A stretch of 64,000 nucleotides of DNA from assembly GCF_050717635.1 (NCBI RefSeq), contig NZ_JBOITO010000030.1, forward strand, positions 186,001 to 250,000. Reading direction: 5' to 3'. Every line of letters starts with the position of its first letter. Positions within the stretch are counted from its first letter, which is position 1. This DNA comes from Clostridium_AD sp050717635. Lineage in GTDB: Bacteria > Bacillota > Clostridia > Clostridiales > Clostridiaceae. The position numbers were made by a program, and so were the translations under genes. A model generated the notes under the pieces. The model was not told the origin of the DNA. It saw nothing but the letters and a program-made list of their open reading frames with translations, and did not search any database. Of the stretch, positions 35,812 to 44,027 are shown piece after piece.

Positions 35812-36881
35812 TAATTACCCTCCGTCAATATATTTTCTAACTTAATTACAATCTCATCCTTTGGATCTATTTTTTTAGCAATGTCTAAATGCATCCTTGC
35901 TTCATCAAAATTTTTAAGGTTAATATAACACATAACAAGGTTAGTACATATCTCTATGGACTTTGTAACCTGGAACGCTTTTCTAAAATACATAATAGCC
36001 ATCTCGTAGTTTTCAAGATGAGCATAGTTAATGCCAAACTCATTTACTACCTCAATTAAATCCACATCAATTGCTGATGCTTCATTTAAATAGTATATAG
36101 CCTTTTCATAATTTTGGAGTAACCTGTATGCTACAGCACTATGATAATATATTTCTGGTTTGTCTCCTAATTGTTCCATCAAAGGGATTAAAATCCGAAG
36201 TGCTGCTGTAGGATTATTAGGAACCAACTCCTTAGCCTTTTGATAATTTGTTATGTTTTCCAAAGTGTTTTTAAGTTCCATAACTTCTGCTGACTTCTCC
36301 CCACCATTTGTGAAATAATCGTTTAAAGCTATTAACGCTTCTTCAAATTTACTTTCATCATTAAGGACTAGTGATTCATATAAATAAGGGGTACTATAAT
36401 GATTTATTTTTTTAGCCTCTTCTACAAGTAATAGCTGTTCATCCTTGAACATAATAATAGTGGATCTTAATTTATCCACTAATAGGAATATCTTATCATA
36501 ATTTTCCTTGCTATGTTCTATAACTAATAGTCCTTTTAATATAATATACGCTTCTTCATAATTTTCATTTTGAATTTCTTTAAAGATAACACCCTTTATA
36601 AATCCTATTGAATTTGAAGTAGCATTTATAATTTTTTTATACTGTGGGTTGTATCTAAACTGTTCATCTGCTCCTAAAACATAGAACATCCCTTCAATAA
36701 ATAAATTAACTGGTATATTATCAAAATCTTCCTTTTGTTTTACTTTTTGAATTACCTCATTAGTTCTCACTGGGAAGTATATGTCCTCCAAGATTACATA
36801 ATCATTAATTTTGCTATTCTTTTTTATTTCTAAAAAAAGAAGTTCTGATAATTTCTCTGAAAAATATGTTTTAATATCCAT
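35811..36881 (-). CDS. TPR-repeat protein of the polysaccharide locus
   Basis: A 356-residue soluble protein. The C-terminal half has tetratricopeptide repeats (ALRILIPLMEQLGDKPEIYYHSAVAYRLLQNYEKAIYYLNEASA, in parts; then GINYAHLENYEMAIMYFRKAF and MCYINLKNFDEARMHLDIAKKIDP). The N-terminal ~150 residues are helical and unclassified. No signal peptide or membrane helix is visible. It is first in the CapA-CpsD-CpsB unit, with an overlapping stop/start. Probably a scaffold for the export machinery; exact role unknown. Confidence 0.8.
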   Translation of the reverse strand: MDIKTYFSEKLSELLFLEIKKNSKINDYVILEDIYFPVRTNEVIQKVKQKEDFDNIPVNLFIEGMFYVLGADEQFRYNPQYKKIINATSNSIGFIKGVIFKEIQNENYEEAYIILKGLLVIEHSKENYDKIFLLVDKLRSTIIMFKDEQLLLVEEAKKINHYSTPYLYESLVLNDESKFEEALIALNDYFTNGGEKSAEVMELKNTLENITNYQKAKELVPNNPTAALRILIPLMEQLGDKPEIYYHSAVAYRLLQNYEKAIYYLNEASAIDVDLIEVVNEFGINYAHLENYEMAIMYFRKAFQVTKSIEICTNLVMCYINLKNFDEARMHLDIAKKIDPKDEIVIKLENILTEGN

Positions 36882-36912
36882 GCATGCCCCTTCCTACTAG
36901 TGTTAAATGTAT

Positions 36913-36953
36913 ATATCTTTAATATACTATTAATAATAGTATATTAAAGATAT
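36913..36953. repeat. 41-bp perfect AT-rich palindrome
   Basis: Two 20-base arms (ATATCTTTAATATACTATTA and its complement) around one base, between pgcA and the TPR gene. On the plus side it is followed by TTTTG. It could act as a weak terminator for pgcA or as a protein-binding site ahead of the polysaccharide operon. Confidence 0.75.
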
Positions 36954-37012
36954 TTTGTAAACCACACAAAATTTTCTTTCTAAGAATATAATTTATTATC
37001 AACATATAATTT

Positions 37013-38746
37013 TCACTTTATGCCTGCTTTATCCAATATTGACATAACACTTTCTTCTAGATCAATTAACTTCTTAGATGCTTCTTTAAGTGAAATCCCT
37101 TTTACTGATAAATAAATCTTCATTTTTGGTTCTGTGCCAGAAGGCCTAACGACAAACCAACAACCATCATCTAAAATAAACTTTAATACATTTGATTTTG
37201 GAAGTTCCATTGTTCTTTTCTTGTTTTTTATTAAATCCTCTTCTGTTCCCGCCCTATAATCCATTTTTTTAATAATTTTTTTATTTCCTACTAATCCTTT
37301 TAGTGAGCACCTTAAACCTTCTATTATATTAGCTATTTTTTCAGCACCATCTTTCCCATTAAGTTCTATGGAAACTAGTGATTCTTTATAATATCCATGT
37401 TCTTTATAAACATCCATTAATGCATCATAAAGACTCATTCCTTTATTTTTATAATAAAGTGTCATTTCACAGATTAACATTGCTGCTATAACTGCATCTT
37501 TATCCCTTACAAAATTTCCTGCTAAATATCCAAAACTTTCTTCAAAACCAAATACAAATTCTCTTTTACCACCCTGTTCAAATTCCTTGATTTTTTCTCC
37601 AATATATTTAAACCCAGTAAGTACATCTAACACGCAAACATTATATTTCTTTGCAATACCTTCTACCATATCCGTAGTAACAATTGTTTTTATTACTACA
37701 GCATTTTTAGAAAGTCTCTTCGTTTCAAACAATGATTTCAAGATATAATTACAGAGCAAAACGCCTGTCTGGTTCCCTGTAAGAACCTTATACTCTCCTT
37801 CTTTGTCTTTTACTACTACACCAATCCTATCACAGTCTGGGTCTGTACCAAAAATAATGTCTGGGTTAATATCTTTTGCCATTTCAAGGGCCAATGCAAA
37901 GACCTTTGGGTCTTCTGGATTAGGGTACGGAGCTGTTGGAAAGTTTCCATTGGGCTTTTCTTGTTCTTTTACAACAAATACATTGTCATATCCGAGTTCA
38001 CGTAATACTCTTCTCACAGGTATATTCCCGGAGCCATGAATGGGGGTATAAATTATTTTTAAATCCTTGGCATTTTCTTTAACTAACTCTTTTCTCAAAG
38101 TTAGCCTTTTAGTCTTATCCATATATGATAAATAAATGTTTTCTCCAATAATTTTTAACATCCCATTTTTTTTTGCTTTAGAAAGCTCCATAGTTTTCAC
38201 TTTAGAAAAATCCACTATGCTCCCTGCACAGGTAATAATTTCTTTTGCAGCTTCGTCAGTAACCTGTCCACCATCTTCACCATAAACCTTATATCCATTA
38301 TACTGCTTTGGATTGTGTGATGCAGTAATAACAATACCCGCTTTACTATTTAGCTCACGGACAGCATAAGATAAAACTGGGGTTGGTGCTAATTCTTCAA
38401 ATAAATTAACAGTAATCCCATTACCGCAAAGAGTTTCTGCAGTAGCCTCTGCAAATTCCTTCGACATGTTTCTTGAATCGTATGCTATACTAACTGATAT
38501 ATCTTCATTATACTTAGAATTTAAATAGTCTGCTAACCCTTGAGTAGCCTTACCTATAGTATGTATATTCATTCTGTTTGTTCCAGCACCAATTACACCT
38601 CTTAGCCCACCTGTACCAAACTCCAAATCCTTATAGAATCTATCTTCAATTTCACTTTCATCTGTTAACTGCATAAGTTCGCGCTTTAATTCCAAATTTA
38701 TTGAATTAGACGTAATCCAACTTTTATATTTAACTTTATATGTCAT
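37013..38746 (-). CDS. pgcA: Phosphoglucomutase/phosphomannomutase (PgcA type)
   Basis: Interconverts glucose-6-phosphate and glucose-1-phosphate (or the mannose forms). The 577-residue protein has the active-site serine loop GIVITASHNPKQYNGYKVYG, the magnesium loop GTDPDCDRIGVV, the sugar-binding FGFEESFGYLAG and the phosphate-binding VRPSGTEPKMKIYL. The N-terminal GGLRGVIGAGTNRMN is also typical. It feeds GalU upstream of UDP-glucose. Transcribed alone ahead of the TPR-Cap genes. Confidence 0.94.
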   Translation of the reverse strand: MTYKVKYKSWITSNSINLELKRELMQLTDESEIEDRFYKDLEFGTGGLRGVIGAGTNRMNIHTIGKATQGLADYLNSKYNEDISVSIAYDSRNMSKEFAEATAETLCGNGITVNLFEELAPTPVLSYAVRELNSKAGIVITASHNPKQYNGYKVYGEDGGQVTDEAAKEIITCAGSIVDFSKVKTMELSKAKKNGMLKIIGENIYLSYMDKTKRLTLRKELVKENAKDLKIIYTPIHGSGNIPVRRVLRELGYDNVFVVKEQEKPNGNFPTAPYPNPEDPKVFALALEMAKDINPDIIFGTDPDCDRIGVVVKDKEGEYKVLTGNQTGVLLCNYILKSLFETKRLSKNAVVIKTIVTTDMVEGIAKKYNVCVLDVLTGFKYIGEKIKEFEQGGKREFVFGFEESFGYLAGNFVRDKDAVIAAMLICEMTLYYKNKGMSLYDALMDVYKEHGYYKESLVSIELNGKDGAEKIANIIEGLRCSLKGLVGNKKIIKKMDYRAGTEEDLIKNKKRTMELPKSNVLKFILDDGCWFVVRPSGTEPKMKIYLSVKGISLKEASKKLIDLEESVMSILDKAGIK

Positions 38747-39061
38747 AAATATACATATCCCCCTTGCGATGATCTTAAAGCTACCTTTAGTCTACCATAT
38801 TATACTCTCAAACCAATGCAAATAAAAGACATTTTTGTTTATTCTCCATTATGGTTTCCAAACTTACCAAGATATAATTGAAAATCTCAAATTATTATTG
38901 CAATTGTATATCTTATACTCTATAATTATTAATTGGTTGAACGAATATACTCTAAGTAACTTATTTAATAATTGGACATCTAAAAAAGAATATACTAGCG
39001 TATTGCATAATTATTATTTCAAAATACCACAATATAAATTCTTTTGAAAGGGGTGTATAAA
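38747..39061. other. Intergenic region between pgcA and the decarboxylase gene
   Basis: 315 bases between divergent genes. The only clear elements are the plus-strand promoter at 38898-38926 and the ribosome site AAAGGGG at 39047-39053. A reading frame at 38835-39047 has no ribosome site and no recognisable protein features. Confidence 0.6.
38898..38926 (+). promoter_or_regulatory. Sigma-A promoter of the decarboxylase gene
   Basis: TTGCAA, 17 bases, TATAAT. The predicted leader is ~130 bases long. Confidence 0.6.
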
Positions 39062-40552
39062 TTGTATAGATTAAATCAAAATGAAACTCCGTTATTTGAT
39101 GTTTTAATGGAATATGTAGACAGAGAAACACTACCTTTTCACGTACCAGGACATAAAAAAGGAATAGGTGCTGATGAACAATTTAGAAATTTTATGGGGG
39201 AAAACCCTTTCAAAATTGATGTTACAGTTTTCAAACTTGTTGATAGTTTTCATCACCCAACTGGAGCTATCAAAAAAGCACAAGAATTAGCAGCAGATGC
39301 TTACGGTGCTGATGCATCATTTTTCTCAGTTCATGGAACTTCTGGTGCTATTCAAGCTATGATTATGTCTGTAGTTGGTGCTGGTGATAAAATTATTGTA
39401 CCAAGAAATGTTCATAAATCAATAACCGGTGGTATTATATTATCAGGTGCTATCCCAGTTTATATGCAGCCTGAATTAGATAAAAAAATAGGTGTTGCTC
39501 ATGGAGTGTCACCAGAAGTAGTTGAGGCAACTTTAAAGGAAAATCCCGATGCAAAAGCTGTACTTATAATTAACCCTACTTATTATGGGGTCTCTACTGA
39601 CATTAAGAGAATTTCAGATATTGTCCATGAATATGACATTCCTTTTATAGTTGATGAAGCTCATGGACCTCATCTTAATTTTAATAATAGACTCCCAATG
39701 TCTGCAATGGAAGCAGGTGCAGATATCTGTTGTCAAAGCACTCATAAAATTATAGGCGCATTAACTCAAGGGTCTATGCTACATGTTAATTCAAGGCGTA
39801 TTAATCCTGCTAGAGTTAAGCAACTAATAAACCTAATGCACACAACGTCACCTTCCTACATACTAATGGCATCCCTGGATTGCGCAAGGCGACAAATTGC
39901 ATTAGAGGGCACAGAGCTTCTAGAAAAAACTATTGATTTATGTAATTATGTAAGAAATGAAGTAAATAAAATCCCAGGGCTTTATTGTTTTGGCGAAGAG
40001 GTTTTAGATGGTTTTGGTGCTTACGCTTTTGATCCAACTAAAATCACAATAACTTGTAGAGATTTAGGTATAACAGGTTATGACTTAGATATGATTCTTT
40101 CTAATAAATATCATATACAAATGGAGTTATCTGATCTTTATAACATATTAGCAGTTGGTTCTTTTGGAGATACAGAAGACGGCATGGAGAAGCTGCTTAC
40201 GGCTTTAAGAGAAGTAAGTAATGATTACTATGGTAAAGGCATAAAAAAAGCTGATTTTATTGATATACCTAGCATTCCAGAGCAAGTTCAAATTCCTCGT
40301 GAGGCTTTCAACAGTGTAAATACTGCTGTAGAAATTAAAAAGAGTGCTGGCATGATAAGTGGAGAATTTTTAATGGCTTATCCACCTGGTATTCCAATAC
40401 TTTGCCCTGGTGAGCGAATAACCCAAGAGATTATAGATTATGTTGAAAAATTAAAAAGCACTGGACTATACGTTCAAGGAACTGAAGACCCTGAAGTTGA
40501 ATATATAAAAGTTGTTCGCGAAGAAGATGCAGTTTATATAACTGTTGAATAG
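39062..40552 (+). CDS. speA: Orn/Lys/Arg decarboxylase family protein (SpeA-like)
   Basis: A PLP enzyme of ~496 residues that decarboxylates arginine, lysine or ornithine; by length and N-terminus it resembles Bacillus SpeA, an arginine decarboxylase for polyamine synthesis. Motifs: LPFHVPGHKKG near the start, SVHGTSGAIQAMIMS, VDEAHGPHL (PLP aspartate), and the PLP lysine in CQSTHKIIGALTQGSML. The C-terminal domain has LMAYPPGIPILCPGE. I prefer the TTG start at 39062 because AAAGGGG is 8 bases upstream; another TTG lies at 39044. Substrate is not proven by sequence. Confidence 0.9.
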   Translation: MYRLNQNETPLFDVLMEYVDRETLPFHVPGHKKGIGADEQFRNFMGENPFKIDVTVFKLVDSFHHPTGAIKKAQELAADAYGADASFFSVHGTSGAIQAMIMSVVGAGDKIIVPRNVHKSITGGIILSGAIPVYMQPELDKKIGVAHGVSPEVVEATLKENPDAKAVLIINPTYYGVSTDIKRISDIVHEYDIPFIVDEAHGPHLNFNNRLPMSAMEAGADICCQSTHKIIGALTQGSMLHVNSRRINPARVKQLINLMHTTSPSYILMASLDCARRQIALEGTELLEKTIDLCNYVRNEVNKIPGLYCFGEEVLDGFGAYAFDPTKITITCRDLGITGYDLDMILSNKYHIQMELSDLYNILAVGSFGDTEDGMEKLLTALREVSNDYYGKGIKKADFIDIPSIPEQVQIPREAFNSVNTAVEIKKSAGMISGEFLMAYPPGIPILCPGERITQEIIDYVEKLKSTGLYVQGTEDPEVEYIKVVREEDAVYITVE

Positions 40553-40600
40553 AAGTAAAAAGAACTCCCAATTTATTAGGAGTTCTTTTTACTTCTATTT
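40551..40600 (+). terminator. Terminator between the decarboxylase gene and iorB
   Basis: Perfect 18-bp stem AGAAGTAAAAAGAACTCC / GGAGTTCTTTTTACTTCT, ten-base loop, then ATTTAATTTT. It overlaps the decarboxylase stop codon and, being A/T-rich on both arms, may serve iorB too. Confidence 0.88.
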
Positions 40601-40628
40601 AATTTTACTCTAAAATCATTATTAAAAA

Positions 40629-41204
40629 CTAAATATCCATACCTGCTTTAAAAGCCTTTTTATTGATATCTATAGCCTTTGAAGGTACTATTGTGCTTAT
40701 AACTTCATCCCAATTTATATTTTCTAGTTTAAGTACTTTGATTAAAGCTCCCAGTAAGACTACATTTTGAGCTCTAATATTTCCTAGATTTTGCGCAATT
40801 TCTGCTGCATTTATAATTATTGTGTTATAAACAGCGTCAGTCAATCTTTCATTTACATTTTCAGGATACATTTCTTTCCCCATTAATACTGGTAATGAAC
40901 GTATTTCATAATCATTAACTACAATATGACCATCTTTTTTTAAAAAAGTTAAATATCTAGCTGCTTCACTTTTTTCGAAGGATACTATTACATCTACTTT
41001 ACCCTTTTCTATTAGTGGTGAATACACCTTATCACCAAATCTTACTTGAGTTGTAACACTTCCACCCCTTTGAGCCATACCATGAACTTCTGACATTTTT
41101 ACATCATATCCACTTTTTATAAGTCCTTCTGTCAAAATTTTAGATGCTAAAATAGTTCCTTGTCCTCCTACACCTACAAACAATACACTTTTAGTTTGTC
41201 TCAT
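40629..41204 (-). CDS. iorB: Indolepyruvate:ferredoxin oxidoreductase subunit beta
   Basis: The gamma/beta-type subunit of IOR, which with IorA oxidatively decarboxylates aryl pyruvates to aryl-acetyl-CoA and reduces ferredoxin. The ~191-residue protein has VLFVGVGGQGTILASKIL, VSEVHGMAQRGGSVTTQVR-like HGMAQRGGSV, and LLGALI. The gene overlaps the end of iorA. I use the ATG at 41202-41204; TTG and GTG codons upstream also open the frame. Confidence 0.94.
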   Translation of the reverse strand: MRQTKSVLFVGVGGQGTILASKILTEGLIKSGYDVKMSEVHGMAQRGGSVTTQVRFGDKVYSPLIEKGKVDVIVSFEKSEAARYLTFLKKDGHIVVNDYEIRSLPVLMGKEMYPENVNERLTDAVYNTIIINAAEIAQNLGNIRAQNVVLLGALIKVLKLENINWDEVISTIVPSKAIDINKKAFKAGMDI

Positions 41205-42972
41205 GTAATTCACCAACCTTTTCTATTGCCTCAAATGGGCATACCTGCTTACATACTCCACATCCATTACACATATTAACATCTATACTTACAATCCCAT
41301 TTTCAAATTTCAATGCTGGACATCCCGTTTTTAGACAAGCTTTACATTTCCTACATTTGTCTTGATCAATAACACATTTAATTTTTGCTCTAGCTTTAAA
41401 TACATCCTTAATTAATGCGCAAGGTTGTTTTGTAATTATTACAAATGGCTCTATACTATCATGTGCTTCTTTCACAGCAATCTTAGTTTCACCTAGTTTG
41501 TATGGATCTACAACTCTTATATTTTCTTCTTTAATACCACAGGCAAGAACTAACTTTTCTATATCAATCATTGGTGCCGGAGTACCCTGAAGGGTTTTTC
41601 CTGTACCAGGATTTTCTTGATGTCCTGTCATACCAGTAATTCTATTATCCAAAATACAAGTAACTATTGGAGTATTATTATAAACTGTATTTATAAGCCC
41701 TGTTATTCCTGAATGAAAGAAAGTTGAATCTCCAATGAAAGCAAAAACTTTTTTATCATCTCTATTTGCAACCATATTTGCTCGTTCAATACCTGTTCCT
41801 GCTGAAATTGAAGCTCCCATACATATAACTGTATCCGTTACATTAAGAGGATCTACCATGCCCAGTGTATAGCAACCTATATCACCAGAAGCTATTACAT
41901 CTTTATACTTAGATACTTCATAGAAAATACCTCTATGTGGGCAACCTGGGCACAGTACTGGTGGTCTTGAAGGCGATTGTACCTCTGTTGTATAATTAAC
42001 CTGATTAACTTCACCTAAAATAGCCTTACGAACGATATCTGGGTTTAATTCATCACAAATAGGAATTATTTCTTTTCCTATGCATTCTATTCCCATTGCC
42101 TTAATTGCTGTTTCCAAATAAGGGTCATTTTCTTCTATTATATAAAGTTTTTTCACCTTAGACGCAAACTCTTTAATCATTTCGTCTGGGAGAGGGTAAC
42201 TCATACCTATTTTTAAATAAGAAGCATCATCCCCTAAAACTTCTTTTGCATACTCATAAGAAACACCACTTGTTATTATTCCTATTTCATTATTGCCCAT
42301 TTCTATTCTATTTAGTGGAGTAATGTTAGAAAACTTTCTTAGTGATTCTAATCTTTCTTCTACTTCATAATGTTTAGTTTTTGAATTTGCTGGTGTCATA
42401 ATATACTTTTTAACATTCTTTTCATATGGCCTTACTGCGACTATTTCTCTCTCTCCAAGCTCTATTATAGATTTCGAATGACATATTCTTGTAGTAACTC
42501 TAAACAAAACAAGAGTATCAAATTTTTCACTAATCTCATACGCAGCTTTCATATAGTCAACGCATTCCTGTGAATCAGATGGTTCTAGCATAGCTACTTT
42601 AGCATGTGGTGCATAGTATCTATTATCTTGCTCATTCTGCGACGAATGCATTCCAGGGTCATCTGCGCTTACAACAACAAGCCCTCCATTAATCCCTTCA
42701 TAAGCAATTGTAAATAATGGATCAGCAGCTACATTTAATCCTACATGCTTCATGGTAGTAAGCGCCCTTGCTCCACCAATGGCTGCACCAGCTGCAACTT
42801 CAAACCCTACTTTTTCATTAGGTGCCCATTCTGCATAAACGCCCTCATATTTGGCGAAATTTTCAAGTATTTCTGTACTTGGTGTTCCTGGATAAGCTGA
42901 TGCTATATGACATCCAGCCTCGTAAGCACCTCTTGCAATAGCCTCATTACCTGACATTATTACACTTTTCAT
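41191..42972 (-). CDS. iorA: Indolepyruvate:ferredoxin oxidoreductase subunit alpha
   Basis: The thiamine-diphosphate and iron-sulphur subunit. The 593-residue protein has an N-terminal pyrimidine domain (GNEAIARGAYEAGCHIASAYPGTPSTEI, in parts) and the TPP-binding region GDIGCYTLG ... FAFIGDSTFFHSG ... NTVYNN. At the C-terminus are two ferredoxin clusters (CRKCKACLKTGC and CNGCGVCKQVC). In clostridia and archaea it ferments aromatic amino acids after transamination. iorA and iorB overlap; ptb lies just upstream on the same strand. Confidence 0.96.
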   Translation of the reverse strand: MKSVIMSGNEAIARGAYEAGCHIASAYPGTPSTEILENFAKYEGVYAEWAPNEKVGFEVAAGAAIGGARALTTMKHVGLNVAADPLFTIAYEGINGGLVVVSADDPGMHSSQNEQDNRYYAPHAKVAMLEPSDSQECVDYMKAAYEISEKFDTLVLFRVTTRICHSKSIIELGEREIVAVRPYEKNVKKYIMTPANSKTKHYEVEERLESLRKFSNITPLNRIEMGNNEIGIITSGVSYEYAKEVLGDDASYLKIGMSYPLPDEMIKEFASKVKKLYIIEENDPYLETAIKAMGIECIGKEIIPICDELNPDIVRKAILGEVNQVNYTTEVQSPSRPPVLCPGCPHRGIFYEVSKYKDVIASGDIGCYTLGMVDPLNVTDTVICMGASISAGTGIERANMVANRDDKKVFAFIGDSTFFHSGITGLINTVYNNTPIVTCILDNRITGMTGHQENPGTGKTLQGTPAPMIDIEKLVLACGIKEENIRVVDPYKLGETKIAVKEAHDSIEPFVIITKQPCALIKDVFKARAKIKCVIDQDKCRKCKACLKTGCPALKFENGIVSIDVNMCNGCGVCKQVCPFEAIEKVGELHETN

Positions 42973-43002
42973 ATATTAACCCTCCTGTATTCCTTATGGG
43001 TA

Positions 43003-43025
43003 CATAACAATTATTAATTGTTATG
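43003..43025. repeat. Hairpin between ptb and iorA
   Basis: CATAACAATT / AATTGTTATG with a three-base centre in the 107-bp gap. It is not followed by a T-tract; it may be an RNA stability element or operator. Confidence 0.5.
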
Positions 43026-43079
43026 CCTCCTCGTATCTATTTCGCATAAACACTAAATAATTATTGTATTTAATGTTTT

Positions 43080-43976
43080 TTAAACTACCACCGCTCCAAG
43101 AGCTATAGAATATAATTTAGATTTTGCACTATCAGCCCTAGAAACCAATACTACAGGGCATTTTGCTCCTACTATAATACCTGCACTTTCTGCTTTAGAA
43201 AAGTATGTAAGTGACTTACCTAAAAAGTTTCCAGCCTCTATATTTGGTACAAGCAATATATCACTATCACCAGCTACATCACTTACAATCCCCTTATGCT
43301 CAGCAGCCTCCTTTGAAATTGCATTATCCAGTCCAAGTGGTCCATCTATTATGCACCCTTTTATTTGTCCTCTTTTATTCATTTGTGTTAGTGCTGCAGC
43401 ATCTATCGTCGCTTGCATTGAAAGACTTACAACTTCCACTGCACAAATTGGGGCAACCTTTGGAATATCTATTTGCAGAGCATGTGCTACTACCACTGCA
43501 TTATTAATTATCTCAATTTTTTCTTTAAGCTCAGGGCACGTAACCATTCCTCCATCAGTTAAAAATAATAATTTATGGTAAGTAGGTACATCATAAATCA
43601 TTACGTGTGATAAAAGTCCTATGCCTCTTAATCCAGCTTCTTTACATAGGACTGCTTTTAACAAATCAGAAGTACCGAGCATCCCTTTCATAATAAAATG
43701 AGCATCGCCATTAGATACAAGTTCTACTGCCTTTGCCGCTGCCGCTAATATGTTTTCTTCATTTATAATCCTAATGTTTTGGAGAGATAATTTTTCACTA
43801 AGTGCAATTTCTACTATTTTTTTCTCATCACCAACTAATATTGCATCAACAATTTGTAGTCTTACTGCTTCTACTACTGCCTTTAAAACAACATTATCTT
43901 GTGCTACTGCTACTGCTAATGTTTTTTTATCTTTTTTAGTGGCAAGTTCTATTAACTCATCAAGTCTTTTAACCAT
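43080..43976 (-). CDS. ptb: Phosphate butyryltransferase-like acyltransferase
   Basis: Swaps CoA for phosphate on an acyl-CoA, making acyl phosphate for ATP synthesis. The 298-residue protein belongs to the PTA/PTB family: SNGDAHFIMKGMLGTSDLLKAVL, LLSHVMIYDVPTYHKLLFLTDGGM, PKVAPICAVEVVS, GPLGLDNAIS, and VPNIEAGNFLGKSL (in parts). No butyrate kinase gene follows; iorAB comes instead. The enzyme may therefore act on aryl-acetyl- or branched acyl-CoA, with a kinase encoded elsewhere. Confidence 0.9.
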   Translation of the reverse strand: MVKRLDELIELATKKDKKTLAVAVAQDNVVLKAVVEAVRLQIVDAILVGDEKKIVEIALSEKLSLQNIRIINEENILAAAAKAVELVSNGDAHFIMKGMLGTSDLLKAVLCKEAGLRGIGLLSHVMIYDVPTYHKLLFLTDGGMVTCPELKEKIEIINNAVVVAHALQIDIPKVAPICAVEVVSLSMQATIDAAALTQMNKRGQIKGCIIDGPLGLDNAISKEAAEHKGIVSDVAGDSDILLVPNIEAGNFLGKSLTYFSKAESAGIIVGAKCPVVLVSRADSAKSKLYSIALGAVVV

Positions 43977-44027
43977 TGTCTAACTCCCTTTCTCATAACA
44001 TTCATAATAATAGTTAATTATTTAAAA

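Noticed and set aside
38835..39047. Small plus-strand gene before the decarboxylase
   Set aside because: No ribosome site, no recognisable protein features, and it contains the decarboxylase promoter.
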